A DNA stretch of 64,000 nt, from contig NZ_CP015961.1 of NCBI RefSeq assembly GCF_001659785.1, positions 1,364,001-1,428,000 of the forward strand, read 5' to 3'. The position numbers were made by a program, and so were the translations under genes. The DNA comes from Dietzia timorensis. Lineage in GTDB: Bacteria; Actinomycetota; Actinomycetes; Mycobacteriales; Mycobacteriaceae. Positions 1 through 7,898 of this stretch are shown one piece after another (positions within the stretch are counted from its first letter, which is position 1; the number at the start of each line of letters is the position of its first letter). The notes beneath the pieces are model-generated. The model searched no databases and was not told where the DNA came from. It saw nothing but the letters and a program-made list of their open reading frames with translations.

Positions 1-718
1 CGAAGTCGATGCCTTTGTCCTTGGCCGTCTGGGTCAGCGCGTCCGCCGCCATGTAGGTGTGGGCGATGCCGGTGGCGCAGGACGTCACCGCGACGATCCG
101 CACGGCGTCGTCAACCTTCGCGGAGCCACTATCGTCGATGCCTGCGGATGCGGATGCTCCCGCTGCGGCCGCACCAGCGCCCACTGTGGCTGCGCCTGCC
201 GCTCCGGCCGCGCCTGCGGCCGCGGTGTCTTCGCTTCCCGAGCCTCCATCGGACTTCGGCTTGTCCTCGACGGCGTCAAGGATGATCTTCACGGCCTCGG
301 AATCGGTTTCCACCTGCCGGAGGGACTCGACGAAGTCCTTGCGCACGAGGCTGCGGGCAAGCTTGGACAGCATCTTGAGGTGCGCCTTGCCCTCGCCATC
401 GGGCGCGCCGAGCATGAACACGAGATCGGCGGGGCCGTCGGCAGCGCCGAAGTCCACCGGGTTGGACAGCCGCGCGAAAGCGAGGCTCGGGGTGTCGATG
501 GCCGCGGACTTGCAGTGCGGGATCGCGAAACCGCCCTTCATGCCCGTGGCAGCCTTCTCCTCACGCGCCAGCAGCGCCTCCACGGCACCGTCGAGGTCGT
601 TCGCGCGCCCGGTGTCGACGAAGGCGCCGGCGAGCGTTCGGAGGACCCCCTCCTTGTTGTCTCCGAGATCCGCATCGAGGCGGACTGTGCCCGTCTCGAT
701 GAGTGGTGTGTCAGTCAT
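1..718 (-). CDS. fruA: PTS fructose transporter, EIIA-EIIB part (partial)
   Basis: This is the N-terminal 239 residues of a fructose-specific phosphotransferase permease; the gene runs off the left edge of the window. An EIIA domain (about residues 5-150) carries the phosphohistidine at about His68 in GFAIPHCKS. An Ala/Gly-rich linker (about 160-200) leads to an EIIB domain whose phosphocysteine is about Cys214 in VTSCATGIAHTYMA. The EIIC membrane domain should lie outside the window. The ATG at 718 follows the fruK stop by 27 bases, so the gene is the third of a fruR-fruK-fruA operon. The protein would take phosphate from HPr (PtsI is encoded just upstream) and import fructose as fructose 1-phosphate. 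The substrate is inferred from the FruK neighbour. Confidence 0.93.
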   Translation of the reverse strand, partial: MTDTPLIETGTVRLDADLGDNKEGVLRTLAGAFVDTGRANDLDGAVEALLAREEKAATGMKGGFAIPHCKSAAIDTPSLAFARLSNPVDFGAADGPADLVFMLGAPDGEGKAHLKMLSKLARSLVRKDFVESLRQVETDSEAVKIILDAVEDKPKSDGGSGSEDTAAAGAAGAAGAATVGAGAAAAGASASAGIDDSGSAKVDDAVRIVAVTSCATGIAHTYMAADALTQTAKDKGIDF

Positions 719-745
719 CGTGAGTCCTTATCGGTCGGTCGTGCG

Positions 746-1744
746 TTAGTGGGATATGACGTCGATGTGCGGGGCCCGGTCCATGTCCAGGGCGTGCGGC
801 AGTCCTGTTCCGGGAAGCGAGGCGGCCACGGAGCCATGGGCGACGGACCAGCGCAAACGCTCCGGCGGGTCGAGCTCCAGGTGCGCTGCGAGGAGATAGC
901 CCGCGAGCGAGGAGTCTCCGGCGCCGACGGTGGAGCGCACCGCGATATCCGGCGGGCTCGCCGACCACACTCCGTCGGGCGTCGCGAGTAGCGCGCCTGC
1001 CCCTCCGAGCGTGACCAGCACCGCACCGACGCCGACGTCGACGAGTTCCCTCGCGGCATCCGCCACCGGCCCGAAATCGCCGGCTTCTGAGCCCGACTCG
1101 AGCACCGAACCATCGATGCCGAGCAGTTGGCCGAGTTCGAGACCGTTGGGTTTGATCAGATCCGGGAGGAAGCTGCTCTCCCGCGAGCCGGCGCGCATCG
1201 CGGCGCCGAGAGTCTCGAGCGGCGCATCCGAGGTGTCCAATGCGACCGGCACTCCGACGTCATGTAGCGCGGTGGTGGCCTCCAGATAGAAATCCGGCGG
1301 GCATCCGCGGGGGAGGGAGCCGCACAACGCGGCCCACGGCGAGGGGGAGCGCTGCGCCGCGGTGACGACGGTGTCGACGAGGGAATTACGCGCGGTGTCG
1401 CCCAGCTCGGCGCCCGGCGCGTTGAGTTTGGTGGTCGTTCCGTCCGGCTCGGTGACGGTGAGGTTGACCCGCACCGGATCCGCCACCGGGACCAGCTCGT
1501 GGGGGATCTGCGCGCCGCCGAGCATGGCGGCAAAGGGATCCGAGTGTGACGACGGGGCGACGGCGAGTACTTCGGGCAGCGCATACTTCGGCGCCGCTTC
1601 GCTCAGCACCCGCGCGACGTTGATGCCCTTGCCCCCGGCGACATCGGTGATATCGGAGAGTCTGTTGACGCCGCCGCGTTCGAGCGGACCTGCGACGTCG
1701 GCCGTGCGATCTACCGACGGGTTCATGGTGAGTGTGACGATCAT
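746..1744 (-). CDS. fruK: 1-phosphofructokinase
   Basis: A 332-residue PfkB/ribokinase-family sugar kinase that phosphorylates fructose 1-phosphate to fructose 1,6-bisphosphate. The N-terminus MIVTLTMNPSVDRT and an early GGKGINVA glycine motif are typical of FruK. The C-terminal ATP-site signature GAGDSSLAGYLLA contains the catalytic base Asp. The ATG at 1744 overlaps the fruR stop by four bases (ATGA), which implies translational coupling, and fruA follows after 27 bases. Length is normal for the family. Function is supported by both motifs and position between a DeoR regulator and a PTS permease. Confidence 0.93.
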   Translation of the reverse strand: MIVTLTMNPSVDRTADVAGPLERGGVNRLSDITDVAGGKGINVARVLSEAAPKYALPEVLAVAPSSHSDPFAAMLGGAQIPHELVPVADPVRVNLTVTEPDGTTTKLNAPGAELGDTARNSLVDTVVTAAQRSPSPWAALCGSLPRGCPPDFYLEATTALHDVGVPVALDTSDAPLETLGAAMRAGSRESSFLPDLIKPNGLELGQLLGIDGSVLESGSEAGDFGPVADAARELVDVGVGAVLVTLGGAGALLATPDGVWSASPPDIAVRSTVGAGDSSLAGYLLAAHLELDPPERLRWSVAHGSVAASLPGTGLPHALDMDRAPHIDVISH

Positions 1745-2517
1745 GGGAAAACCACCTCTACATCTGCAGTGTCCAAAGCGCTTGCGAGTGACGACGGCGG
1801 TGGCGCATTGCCGACCAGCACGTCGACGCTGCCCAGCGAGGCAAATTGGACGACGTGATCGACCGAGTACTTCGACTCGTCGGCGAGCACAACGACTTTC
1901 CGGGCCGAAGCGACCATGGCGGACTTGACCGCAGCCTCGGCAGGGTCCGGCGTGGTCAGCCCGCGCTCGGCCGAGATCCCATTGGTGCCGATGAAGGCGA
2001 CGTCCACACGTGTCTTTCGGATCGTGTCGACAGTGTTCGAACCGACGAGGGCGCCCGTGATGCCGCGGACCATCCCACCGAAGAGATAGAGCTGGGAAGT
2101 GTTTGCGCTGGCGAGCTCGGCGGCGATCGGCGCGGAATCGGTGTAGACGCTGAGCGCCCCACGACCTGTGAGTGTGGACACTGGCATGCGGGCGACCAGA
2201 TGCGCCGTGGTCGAGCCGGCATCGATGATGATGGACCCGCCGGATGAGGGCAGATATTCGGCGGCGAGTCGAGCGATGGCAGTCTTGGCGGAGCGATGCT
2301 CCTGGGTACGGGCGGCCAGGCTACGTTCTGCGTGCCCCGAGGGTGCGACGGCGCCGCCGTGGGTGCGCTCGAGTTGGCCCGCCCCTTCGAGTGCCGCGAG
2401 GTCCCGGCGAATGGTTTCGGGGCTGACATCGAAATGCTCCGCGAGATCGGCAACGCTCACGGATCCCTGCGTGCCGACGCGCTGGGTGATGAGCTGCTGA
2501 CGCTGCCGCGAGTACAT
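1741..2517 (-). CDS. fruR: DeoR-family transcriptional regulator of the fructose operon
   Basis: A 258-residue DeoR-type regulator. The N-terminus MYSRQRQQLITQRV followed by a helix-turn-helix with FDVSPETIRRDL is the family hallmark. The C-terminal half is the DeoR sensor domain that binds phosphorylated sugars; it contains IIIDAGSTTAHLV and VAFIGTNGIS. The ATG at 2517 was chosen because family homology begins there and an AAAGGG-like ribosome site lies about 10 bases upstream; the frame stays open further upstream without domain content. It is the first gene of the fru operon and is divergent from ptsI, so it probably acts on the shared 254-base intergenic region. That role is inferred from position. 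Confidence 0.88.
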   Translation of the reverse strand: MYSRQRQQLITQRVGTQGSVSVADLAEHFDVSPETIRRDLAALEGAGQLERTHGGAVAPSGHAERSLAARTQEHRSAKTAIARLAAEYLPSSGGSIIIDAGSTTAHLVARMPVSTLTGRGALSVYTDSAPIAAELASANTSQLYLFGGMVRGITGALVGSNTVDTIRKTRVDVAFIGTNGISAERGLTTPDPAEAAVKSAMVASARKVVVLADESKYSVDHVVQFASLGSVDVLVGNAPPPSSLASALDTADVEVVFP

Positions 2518-2649
2518 GCGGTACGACCCTTTCGGTGAGCGGGGGACCACCGCCGAGGCGATGGACTTCATGTGTCGAGCGACCCTCCGTCGAGAAAAAC
2601 TACCAAGAAGAGATGTAGACAACACTCGAATGAGGGATACGTGCCCGAT

Positions 2650-2692
2650 TGGGTGGGTTCTACTGTTGATTAACGCCCATTTGTGTGGGTTT
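2650..2692. promoter_or_regulatory. candidate operator region between fruR and ptsI
   Basis: The 254-base gap between the divergent fruR and ptsI starts contains three related half-sites: TGGGTGGGTT at 2650-2659, AACGCCCA at 2672-2679 and TGGGTTT at 2686-2692. The last two form an inverted repeat. This is a plausible target for the adjacent DeoR-type regulator, but the match to any known consensus was not established. No convincing -35/-10 pair was identified. Confidence 0.3.
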
Positions 2693-2771
2693 GTCAATTC
2701 CTTTTTGTTAAGCTGGTCACAACACGGGCGGCGAGGGCCGCGGCGTCTCACATGTGGTTCTGGAGGATTTG

Positions 2772-4493
2772 ATGGCACTGCGCGAGGGTTCGATTCCGGA
2801 GAAGACGTTCTCCGGCACTGGGGTGGTTGCGGGCATCGCCTACGCCCCTGTCGTCTGGGCAAGCCATGTTGCGATCGAGGTATCCACGGAGTCCGACCCG
2901 TCGCTGTCCGGCGAGAGGGAGATCGAATACGAGAAGCAGCGGGTCGCCGACGCCGCGAACGCCGTCGCTGACAGGCTCATCGCCCGTGCCCAGCATGCTT
3001 CCGGCGCAGCGTCCGAAGTGCTTGCGGCCAATGCTCAGCTCGCCCGAGACAAGGGCTGGATCAAGGAAGCCGGGAAGAACGTTGCCAAGGGGGTTCGCGC
3101 CGAAGGTGCTGCCCAGCTGGCGACGAACAAGTTTGTCGGAATGTTCGAAAAGCTCGGCGGGCGGCAGGCCGAGCGCGTCACCGATCTCAAGGACATCTGC
3201 GCCCGCATCCTGGCCGAGCTCACGGGCCGGCCGGAACCCGGGGTTCCCGAGTTCGCCGAACCCTCCGTGCTCGCCGCTGCGGATCTCGCTCCCGCCGATA
3301 CTGCGGGTCTGGACGCCGAATCCGTGCGCGCCATCGTCACGGAATTCGGCGGGCCGACCTCGCACACATCGATCATCGCCAGGCAGCTCGGCATTCCATG
3401 TGTTGTCGCGGCGTCCGGGCTCAGCGGAATAGAACCGGGATCGACCGTGCTCGTCGACGGTGCTGCCGGGACCATCGAACTCGGCGCCGACCCGGACGAG
3501 GCAACTGCCAGAGCAGAAGCGGACGCCGTGCTGCGAGAGAAGGCAGCCGCCTGGACCGGCCCCGCAGCACTCGCCGATGGAACGCCCGTCGACCTGCTTG
3601 CCAACGTGCAGGACGGCGCCACCGCGCGCGCCGCCGCGGAAGGGCCGGCGCAGGGGATCGGCCTCTTCCGCACGGAACTGGCATTTCTCGACAGAAGTAG
3701 CGAACCCACGGTCGACGAGCAGGCCGAGATGTACGGCGAAGTGCTCGATGCGTTCCCGGGCGCAAAGGTCGTCACTCGTACCCTCGACGCCGGATCGGAC
3801 AAACCGGTGAAGTTTGCCGGACTCCCGGACGAGGACAACCCGGCACTCGGGGTGCGCGGTCTGCGCATTGATTCGTTGGACCGTGGCCTGCTCGATCGTC
3901 AACTCGATGGCTTGGCGAAGGCCGCCGAGCGACTCGAGAGCGGCAGGCAGGCTTGGGTGATGGCGCCGATGGTCGCCACGGTGACCGAGGCGAAGGACTT
4001 CGCAGCCCGCTGCCGGGAGCGCAACCTGAGCCCCGGGATCATGATTGAAATCCCCGCCGCTGCGATCAATATCGACAAATTCCTGCCGATCGTCGACTTC
4101 GTCTCCATCGGCACGAACGATCTGACCCAGTACACGATGGCCGCGGACCGAATGAGCCCGCATCTGGCCGAGCTCACCGACCCGTGGCAACCCGCGGTGC
4201 TCGGGCTCATCGCCCGCGTAGCCGAGGGCGCGCAGGAGTACGAGCGCGAACACTCGCGCACTGTGCCCGTGGGCGTGTGCGGGGAGGCCGCGGCGGATCC
4301 GTTCCTCGCAGTGGCACTCCTCGGAATGGGAGTGTCATCGCTATCGGCGGCAGCAGCGGCGGTGCCGTTCGTGGGGGCGCAACTCGCGGCAGTCTCGCCG
4401 CAAATCTGCGCCGAAGCCGCCCGCCTCGCGCTCGCCGCGGACACCGCCAAGGAGGCGAAGAAGTCGGTGATCGAGCTCGTATCCAGCAGTTAA
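2772..4493 (+). CDS. ptsI: PTS enzyme I (phosphoenolpyruvate-protein phosphotransferase)
   Basis: A 573-residue cytoplasmic enzyme that takes phosphate from phosphoenolpyruvate and passes it to HPr, feeding all PTS permeases. The N-terminal HPr-binding and phosphohistidine domains contain GGPTSHTSIIARQLG with active-site His198. The C-terminal PEP-binding barrel shows GIGLFRTELAFL and SIGTNDLTQYTMAADR. The ATG at 2772 is preceded by GGAGG at a spacing of seven; an in-frame GTG at 2754 lacks such a site. Length is usual for Enzyme I. It is divergent from fruR-fruK-fruA, so fructose control of both directions is likely. HPr is not in the window. Confidence 0.95.
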   Translation: MALREGSIPEKTFSGTGVVAGIAYAPVVWASHVAIEVSTESDPSLSGEREIEYEKQRVADAANAVADRLIARAQHASGAASEVLAANAQLARDKGWIKEAGKNVAKGVRAEGAAQLATNKFVGMFEKLGGRQAERVTDLKDICARILAELTGRPEPGVPEFAEPSVLAAADLAPADTAGLDAESVRAIVTEFGGPTSHTSIIARQLGIPCVVAASGLSGIEPGSTVLVDGAAGTIELGADPDEATARAEADAVLREKAAAWTGPAALADGTPVDLLANVQDGATARAAAEGPAQGIGLFRTELAFLDRSSEPTVDEQAEMYGEVLDAFPGAKVVTRTLDAGSDKPVKFAGLPDEDNPALGVRGLRIDSLDRGLLDRQLDGLAKAAERLESGRQAWVMAPMVATVTEAKDFAARCRERNLSPGIMIEIPAAAINIDKFLPIVDFVSIGTNDLTQYTMAADRMSPHLAELTDPWQPAVLGLIARVAEGAQEYEREHSRTVPVGVCGEAAADPFLAVALLGMGVSSLSAAAAAVPFVGAQLAAVSPQICAEAARLALAADTAKEAKKSVIELVSSS

Positions 4494-4652
4494 GTACGAA
4501 CTTATTTTCGCGTGGACAGCGCGACGTTTTCCCAGTTAGAATTCGGGGCCGAACACATCGTTCATTGGGCGTCGTCTCCGGTAACCCTCCGGTCTGCCCT
4601 GTCTCGTCCCGTACCTTCTCTGTGGGACGCCTTCGCACTCTCGGAGGACACT

Positions 4653-5651
4653 ATGTCGAACTCGATCCCAAAGACCATGACCGCCTGGCGCCAGAACGCT
4701 TACGGTGGTCCCGAATCTCTCACGCGCGCCGAGGTGCCGGTTCCGCAGCCGGGCGAGGGAGAAGTGCTTATCAAGATCGGCGCCACATCGCTCAACGGCG
4801 CCGACATCCGCATCATGCGAGGGGATCCGAAGCTTGTCCGGCTCGGTTCCGGGATGCGCGGACCGAAAGAGAAAATCCGTGGCAAGGACGTCGCCGGGAC
4901 GATCGTCGCGGTGGGGCCACGTGTCTTCGGTCGTTCGGTGGGAGACCGCGTCGTGGGTGAGCTGCCCGGTGGCGGCCTTGCCGAGTTTGTCGTCGCCTAC
5001 TCGTCAAAGCTGAGCACGATTCCCAGCGGGGTCGACGATAAGATCGCCGCCACCTTGCCGCTCGCTGGCGGCACCGCTTGGCAGGCGTTGGAATCGGTCA
5101 ACACCGATCGAGGTGCGAGCGTGCTCATCATCGGCGCCGGAGGCGGCGTCGGCACCTTTACCGTCAACCTGGCGACGTGGGCCGGCGCGCACGTTCACGC
5201 GCTGTGTAGCCCCAGAGCGATCGAGACGGTCGCCGCGCTCGGCGCCGAACGCGTCGACGATCGGACCGCGACGAGCACCGAGTCGTTGGCATCCGACGAC
5301 TACGACGTCATCGTCGATCTCGGCGGCGTGGTGCCGCTGCGCGAACTGCGCAGGCTCGTCCGAGACGGTGGCGATGTCGTCGAGGTCGCTATGGGCGGCA
5401 ACTCGGTAGTCGGGCCCCTGGGACGGGCAATCGGTTCTCAGGCCATGTCCACATGGTCGAAGAAGCATCTCCGTCCGCTCCTGGCAACCAAGCGGCCAGG
5501 CCTCACCAAGACCCTCCTCGACTTGGTCGCGTCCGGGGAGATCACCCCGCACATCGATCGCGAGGTCCCGCTCGATTCGGCAGATCAAGCAATCAAAGCA
5601 TTAGATGACGGCGAAGTGGTCGGAAAAATCCTGGTCGTCCCCGGCTCCTAG
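4653..5651 (+). CDS. Zinc-free MDR-type alcohol dehydrogenase / quinone oxidoreductase-like protein
   Basis: A 332-residue medium-chain dehydrogenase/reductase. The GroES-like N-terminal half contains the segment GATSLNGADIRIMRGD typical of the NADPH:quinone reductase branch, with no catalytic zinc cysteines visible. The Rossmann nucleotide-binding motif is IIGAGGGVGTFTVNLA. The end, ITPHIDREVPLDSADQAIKA, is usual for the family. ATG at 4653 was chosen for the GGAGG box at 4643-4647 and because homology starts there. The substrate cannot be predicted. It appears monocistronic, convergent with the TPM-domain gene. Confidence 0.85.
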   Translation: MSNSIPKTMTAWRQNAYGGPESLTRAEVPVPQPGEGEVLIKIGATSLNGADIRIMRGDPKLVRLGSGMRGPKEKIRGKDVAGTIVAVGPRVFGRSVGDRVVGELPGGGLAEFVVAYSSKLSTIPSGVDDKIAATLPLAGGTAWQALESVNTDRGASVLIIGAGGGVGTFTVNLATWAGAHVHALCSPRAIETVAALGAERVDDRTATSTESLASDDYDVIVDLGGVVPLRELRRLVRDGGDVVEVAMGGNSVVGPLGRAIGSQAMSTWSKKHLRPLLATKRPGLTKTLLDLVASGEITPHIDREVPLDSADQAIKALDDGEVVGKILVVPGS

Positions 5652-5692
5652 GTGCGTGCTCGGCGCGCCCAGGGCGAAGCGGTGCGGCGAGG

Positions 5693-7861
5693 CTAGAATC
5701 GCCCTCCCACGGACCCGCCGCCACCGCCACCGCCGCCAAAGCCGCCGCGGCCACCGCCGAAGCCTCCTCCTCCGAACCCGCGGCTGCGGCCTCCGCCGGA
5801 GCCGAAGCTGGATCCGACGCCGAAGAGCACACCCCGCACGAGCGCTCCGGCAAGCTCGTCACCTACCGACCGGCTGCGTCCGTACCCGCGGCGCCGATAG
5901 CCGCCGAAGCCACCGGTCCCCATGCCGCCTCCGTACCCGCCGCGGAAACCGCCCCCGTAGCCTCCGCCGAGGGAGGCGAACGAGTCGCGGTTCTGGACGT
6001 CCTGCTGGGCGCTCGTCAGCGCTTGGCGGGCGAGCGTGCTCGCGGCGGTTGCCGCATCGGCGGCGACGTACCCTTCTGCCTGCTCGGCGTCCTTGAGTGC
6101 GCGTTCGGCGCTCGACAGCTTGCTTCTGGCGCTTTGCCCGACCACGGCTTCGCGCGCGTGAATGAACTGCTGCGCCTCACGGACTGCGCTGCGCGCAGAA
6201 GACAGCGAGGCCTCAACGGCGCGGCGAATGCGGTCGTTATCGGCGATCTCGCGGCCCGCGTCCGCCATCGCCTGGTCGAGAGCGACGTCGGCTTCGGCCA
6301 GCTCGCGGTAGCTTCCGAGCGGATCGTCTGCGCCCGAACCGGTCGCGTTGTCGAGCTTGTCCTGGGCGAGCGTCATTGCCTTGCGAAGGTCGGCCGCAAG
6401 ACGCGGATCCAGAGCGGCGTCGTCGACCTGCGTGCGCGCCTCGACCAGTTCCTCGCGCACCTCCTCGATGAGGGCAGGAAGTTCGGCGGTGGCGCTGGCG
6501 ATATCGGTGGAGGCGTTCTCCACCGCGTCGAGGAACGTCTCCGCCTTCTCCACGGCCTCCGCCGCGTGCATGATCTGGTCGACCGCCGCGCCCTGATTGC
6601 CCGTCGGATCCTGCAGCGCGGTCCGCGCCTGGTCGAGCTCGCTCTCCGCGCTTTCGATCAGTGCTTGCGCAAGCTCCGGGTTGTCCTCGATCGAGGCGAG
6701 TTTCTCGGCGGGATAACGCTGCCCGAGCGCCGTAAGCGTGGAGCGGGCCGAGTCGAGGCGAGAGCGCGCGGTGACAGTACGCCGACGCAGGGTGTCCACG
6801 GTGGTATCGCCGTTGACCAACATCCTGCGCATCTCGTCGAACCTCTCGCGCTGCTCATCGAGGGACTCCTCAGCCTGCGCTGAGACCTCGGCGAGCTGCA
6901 AGAGCATCTGCTTTTGTTGGGCCGGAGTTTCGGGAATGGTGTCGTCGAGCTCAGTGACTAGCTGATGGCCGTTACTCACCAGTGTCTCGGCGCGATCGAT
7001 CGCCGACTGGAACTCGCGAGCGCGGATGTCGCCGAACTCGTCTCGCGCCGCCTCGAGCGCCGCCCGGGACGAACGCAGCGACTGGTCCGCGGAGGCGAGA
7101 GCCGCACGCGATCGAGCATCCAGGGTCGAGTTATCGAGCTGCGCGAGACTGCGCGAATCCGCGGGGTCGATCGACATCGCCCGTTCGGCTCGCTGCGCCT
7201 CGCGCTTCTTGCGGCGGCGAGACAGCCACCATGGAATGGCGACCAGGAGAATCACGATCAATACGATGATGAAACCGAAAAGGGCGAGCCCGCTCGAAGA
7301 CGTGCCTGAACCGGAGGAGGACTCGCCGCGGAGTCCGTCGGCGGCGCCAACCGCAGATCCGGCCCAGTCGTCCTCGCGGAGGGCGGGGACGACACTCTCG
7401 GTGGCTACGTCTTGGATCTCCGACTCGGAGTAGCTCGGCCCGTCGTACTTGAGGCGGTATTCACCATCCTCGATCCCGACGGCGAGCAGCGCGTCGGTCG
7501 TTCCGAGGCCCGACTGCTGGTAGGTCTGCTCCGTCCACTGCTCGGCGCCGAGCCCGTCGAAGGTACTCACGTACGTAACCCACAGCGAGATGCCTCGGTC
7601 CGTCTGTAATTGGTCCAGGGCGGAACGAACACGGTCGGTATCGGCGCCGAGGACACCTGCGGAGTCGGAAATCTGCTCGTCCACTCGCATGGGCGCTTCG
7701 GCGTTCGCGGGGGCTGCGAGCTGCGCCGTCATCCAGAAAAGACAAGAAAGGACCATCGCGACTACGCCGATGCCCCGGACGACGACCGCGTGAACATGGC
7801 TGTGCGCCAGGAGCGCGGGGGTAGATGTCGTGGAGCCGGGACGAGCGACGGAGGTAGCCAT
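5693..7861 (-). CDS. TPM-domain membrane protein with coiled-coil region and glycine-rich tail
   Basis: A 722-residue protein. Residues about 25-50 are hydrophobic, ending in an AxA-like AAPANAEA site, and look like a signal sequence. A TPM domain (about 55-180) follows, beginning QISDSAGVLG and containing LLAVGIEDGEYRLKYDG. A transmembrane helix around LFGFIIVLIVILLVAIPWW is followed by RRRKKR. The next roughly 400 residues are Ala/Glu/Arg/Gln-rich and predicted to be coiled coil. The last 90 or so residues are Gly/Arg/Tyr-rich with GGGFGGG repeats. The layout resembles actinobacterial YgcG/TPM-type proteins of unknown function. ATG 7861 is 37 bases from the divergent dnaG start. Membrane or envelope location is inferred. 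Confidence 0.8.
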   Translation of the reverse strand: MATSVARPGSTTSTPALLAHSHVHAVVVRGIGVVAMVLSCLFWMTAQLAAPANAEAPMRVDEQISDSAGVLGADTDRVRSALDQLQTDRGISLWVTYVSTFDGLGAEQWTEQTYQQSGLGTTDALLAVGIEDGEYRLKYDGPSYSESEIQDVATESVVPALREDDWAGSAVGAADGLRGESSSGSGTSSSGLALFGFIIVLIVILLVAIPWWLSRRRKKREAQRAERAMSIDPADSRSLAQLDNSTLDARSRAALASADQSLRSSRAALEAARDEFGDIRAREFQSAIDRAETLVSNGHQLVTELDDTIPETPAQQKQMLLQLAEVSAQAEESLDEQRERFDEMRRMLVNGDTTVDTLRRRTVTARSRLDSARSTLTALGQRYPAEKLASIEDNPELAQALIESAESELDQARTALQDPTGNQGAAVDQIMHAAEAVEKAETFLDAVENASTDIASATAELPALIEEVREELVEARTQVDDAALDPRLAADLRKAMTLAQDKLDNATGSGADDPLGSYRELAEADVALDQAMADAGREIADNDRIRRAVEASLSSARSAVREAQQFIHAREAVVGQSARSKLSSAERALKDAEQAEGYVAADAATAASTLARQALTSAQQDVQNRDSFASLGGGYGGGFRGGYGGGMGTGGFGGYRRRGYGRSRSVGDELAGALVRGVLFGVGSSFGSGGGRSRGFGGGGFGGGRGGFGGGGGGGGSVGGRF

Positions 7862-7898
7862 ACCAAAAACTCTAGCGAGACCGTTACCCTTGGTGGTT

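Noticed and set aside
2748-4253. Long open frame of about 500 codons antisense to ptsI
   Set aside because: It is a shadow caused by strong G/C third-position bias; the plus strand has clear Enzyme I motifs and the antisense product has no recognisable domain.
4491-4508. Short hairpin TAAGT/ACTTA followed by TTTT after ptsI
   Set aside because: The stem is only five A/T-rich base pairs and overlaps the stop codon; too weak to call as a terminator.
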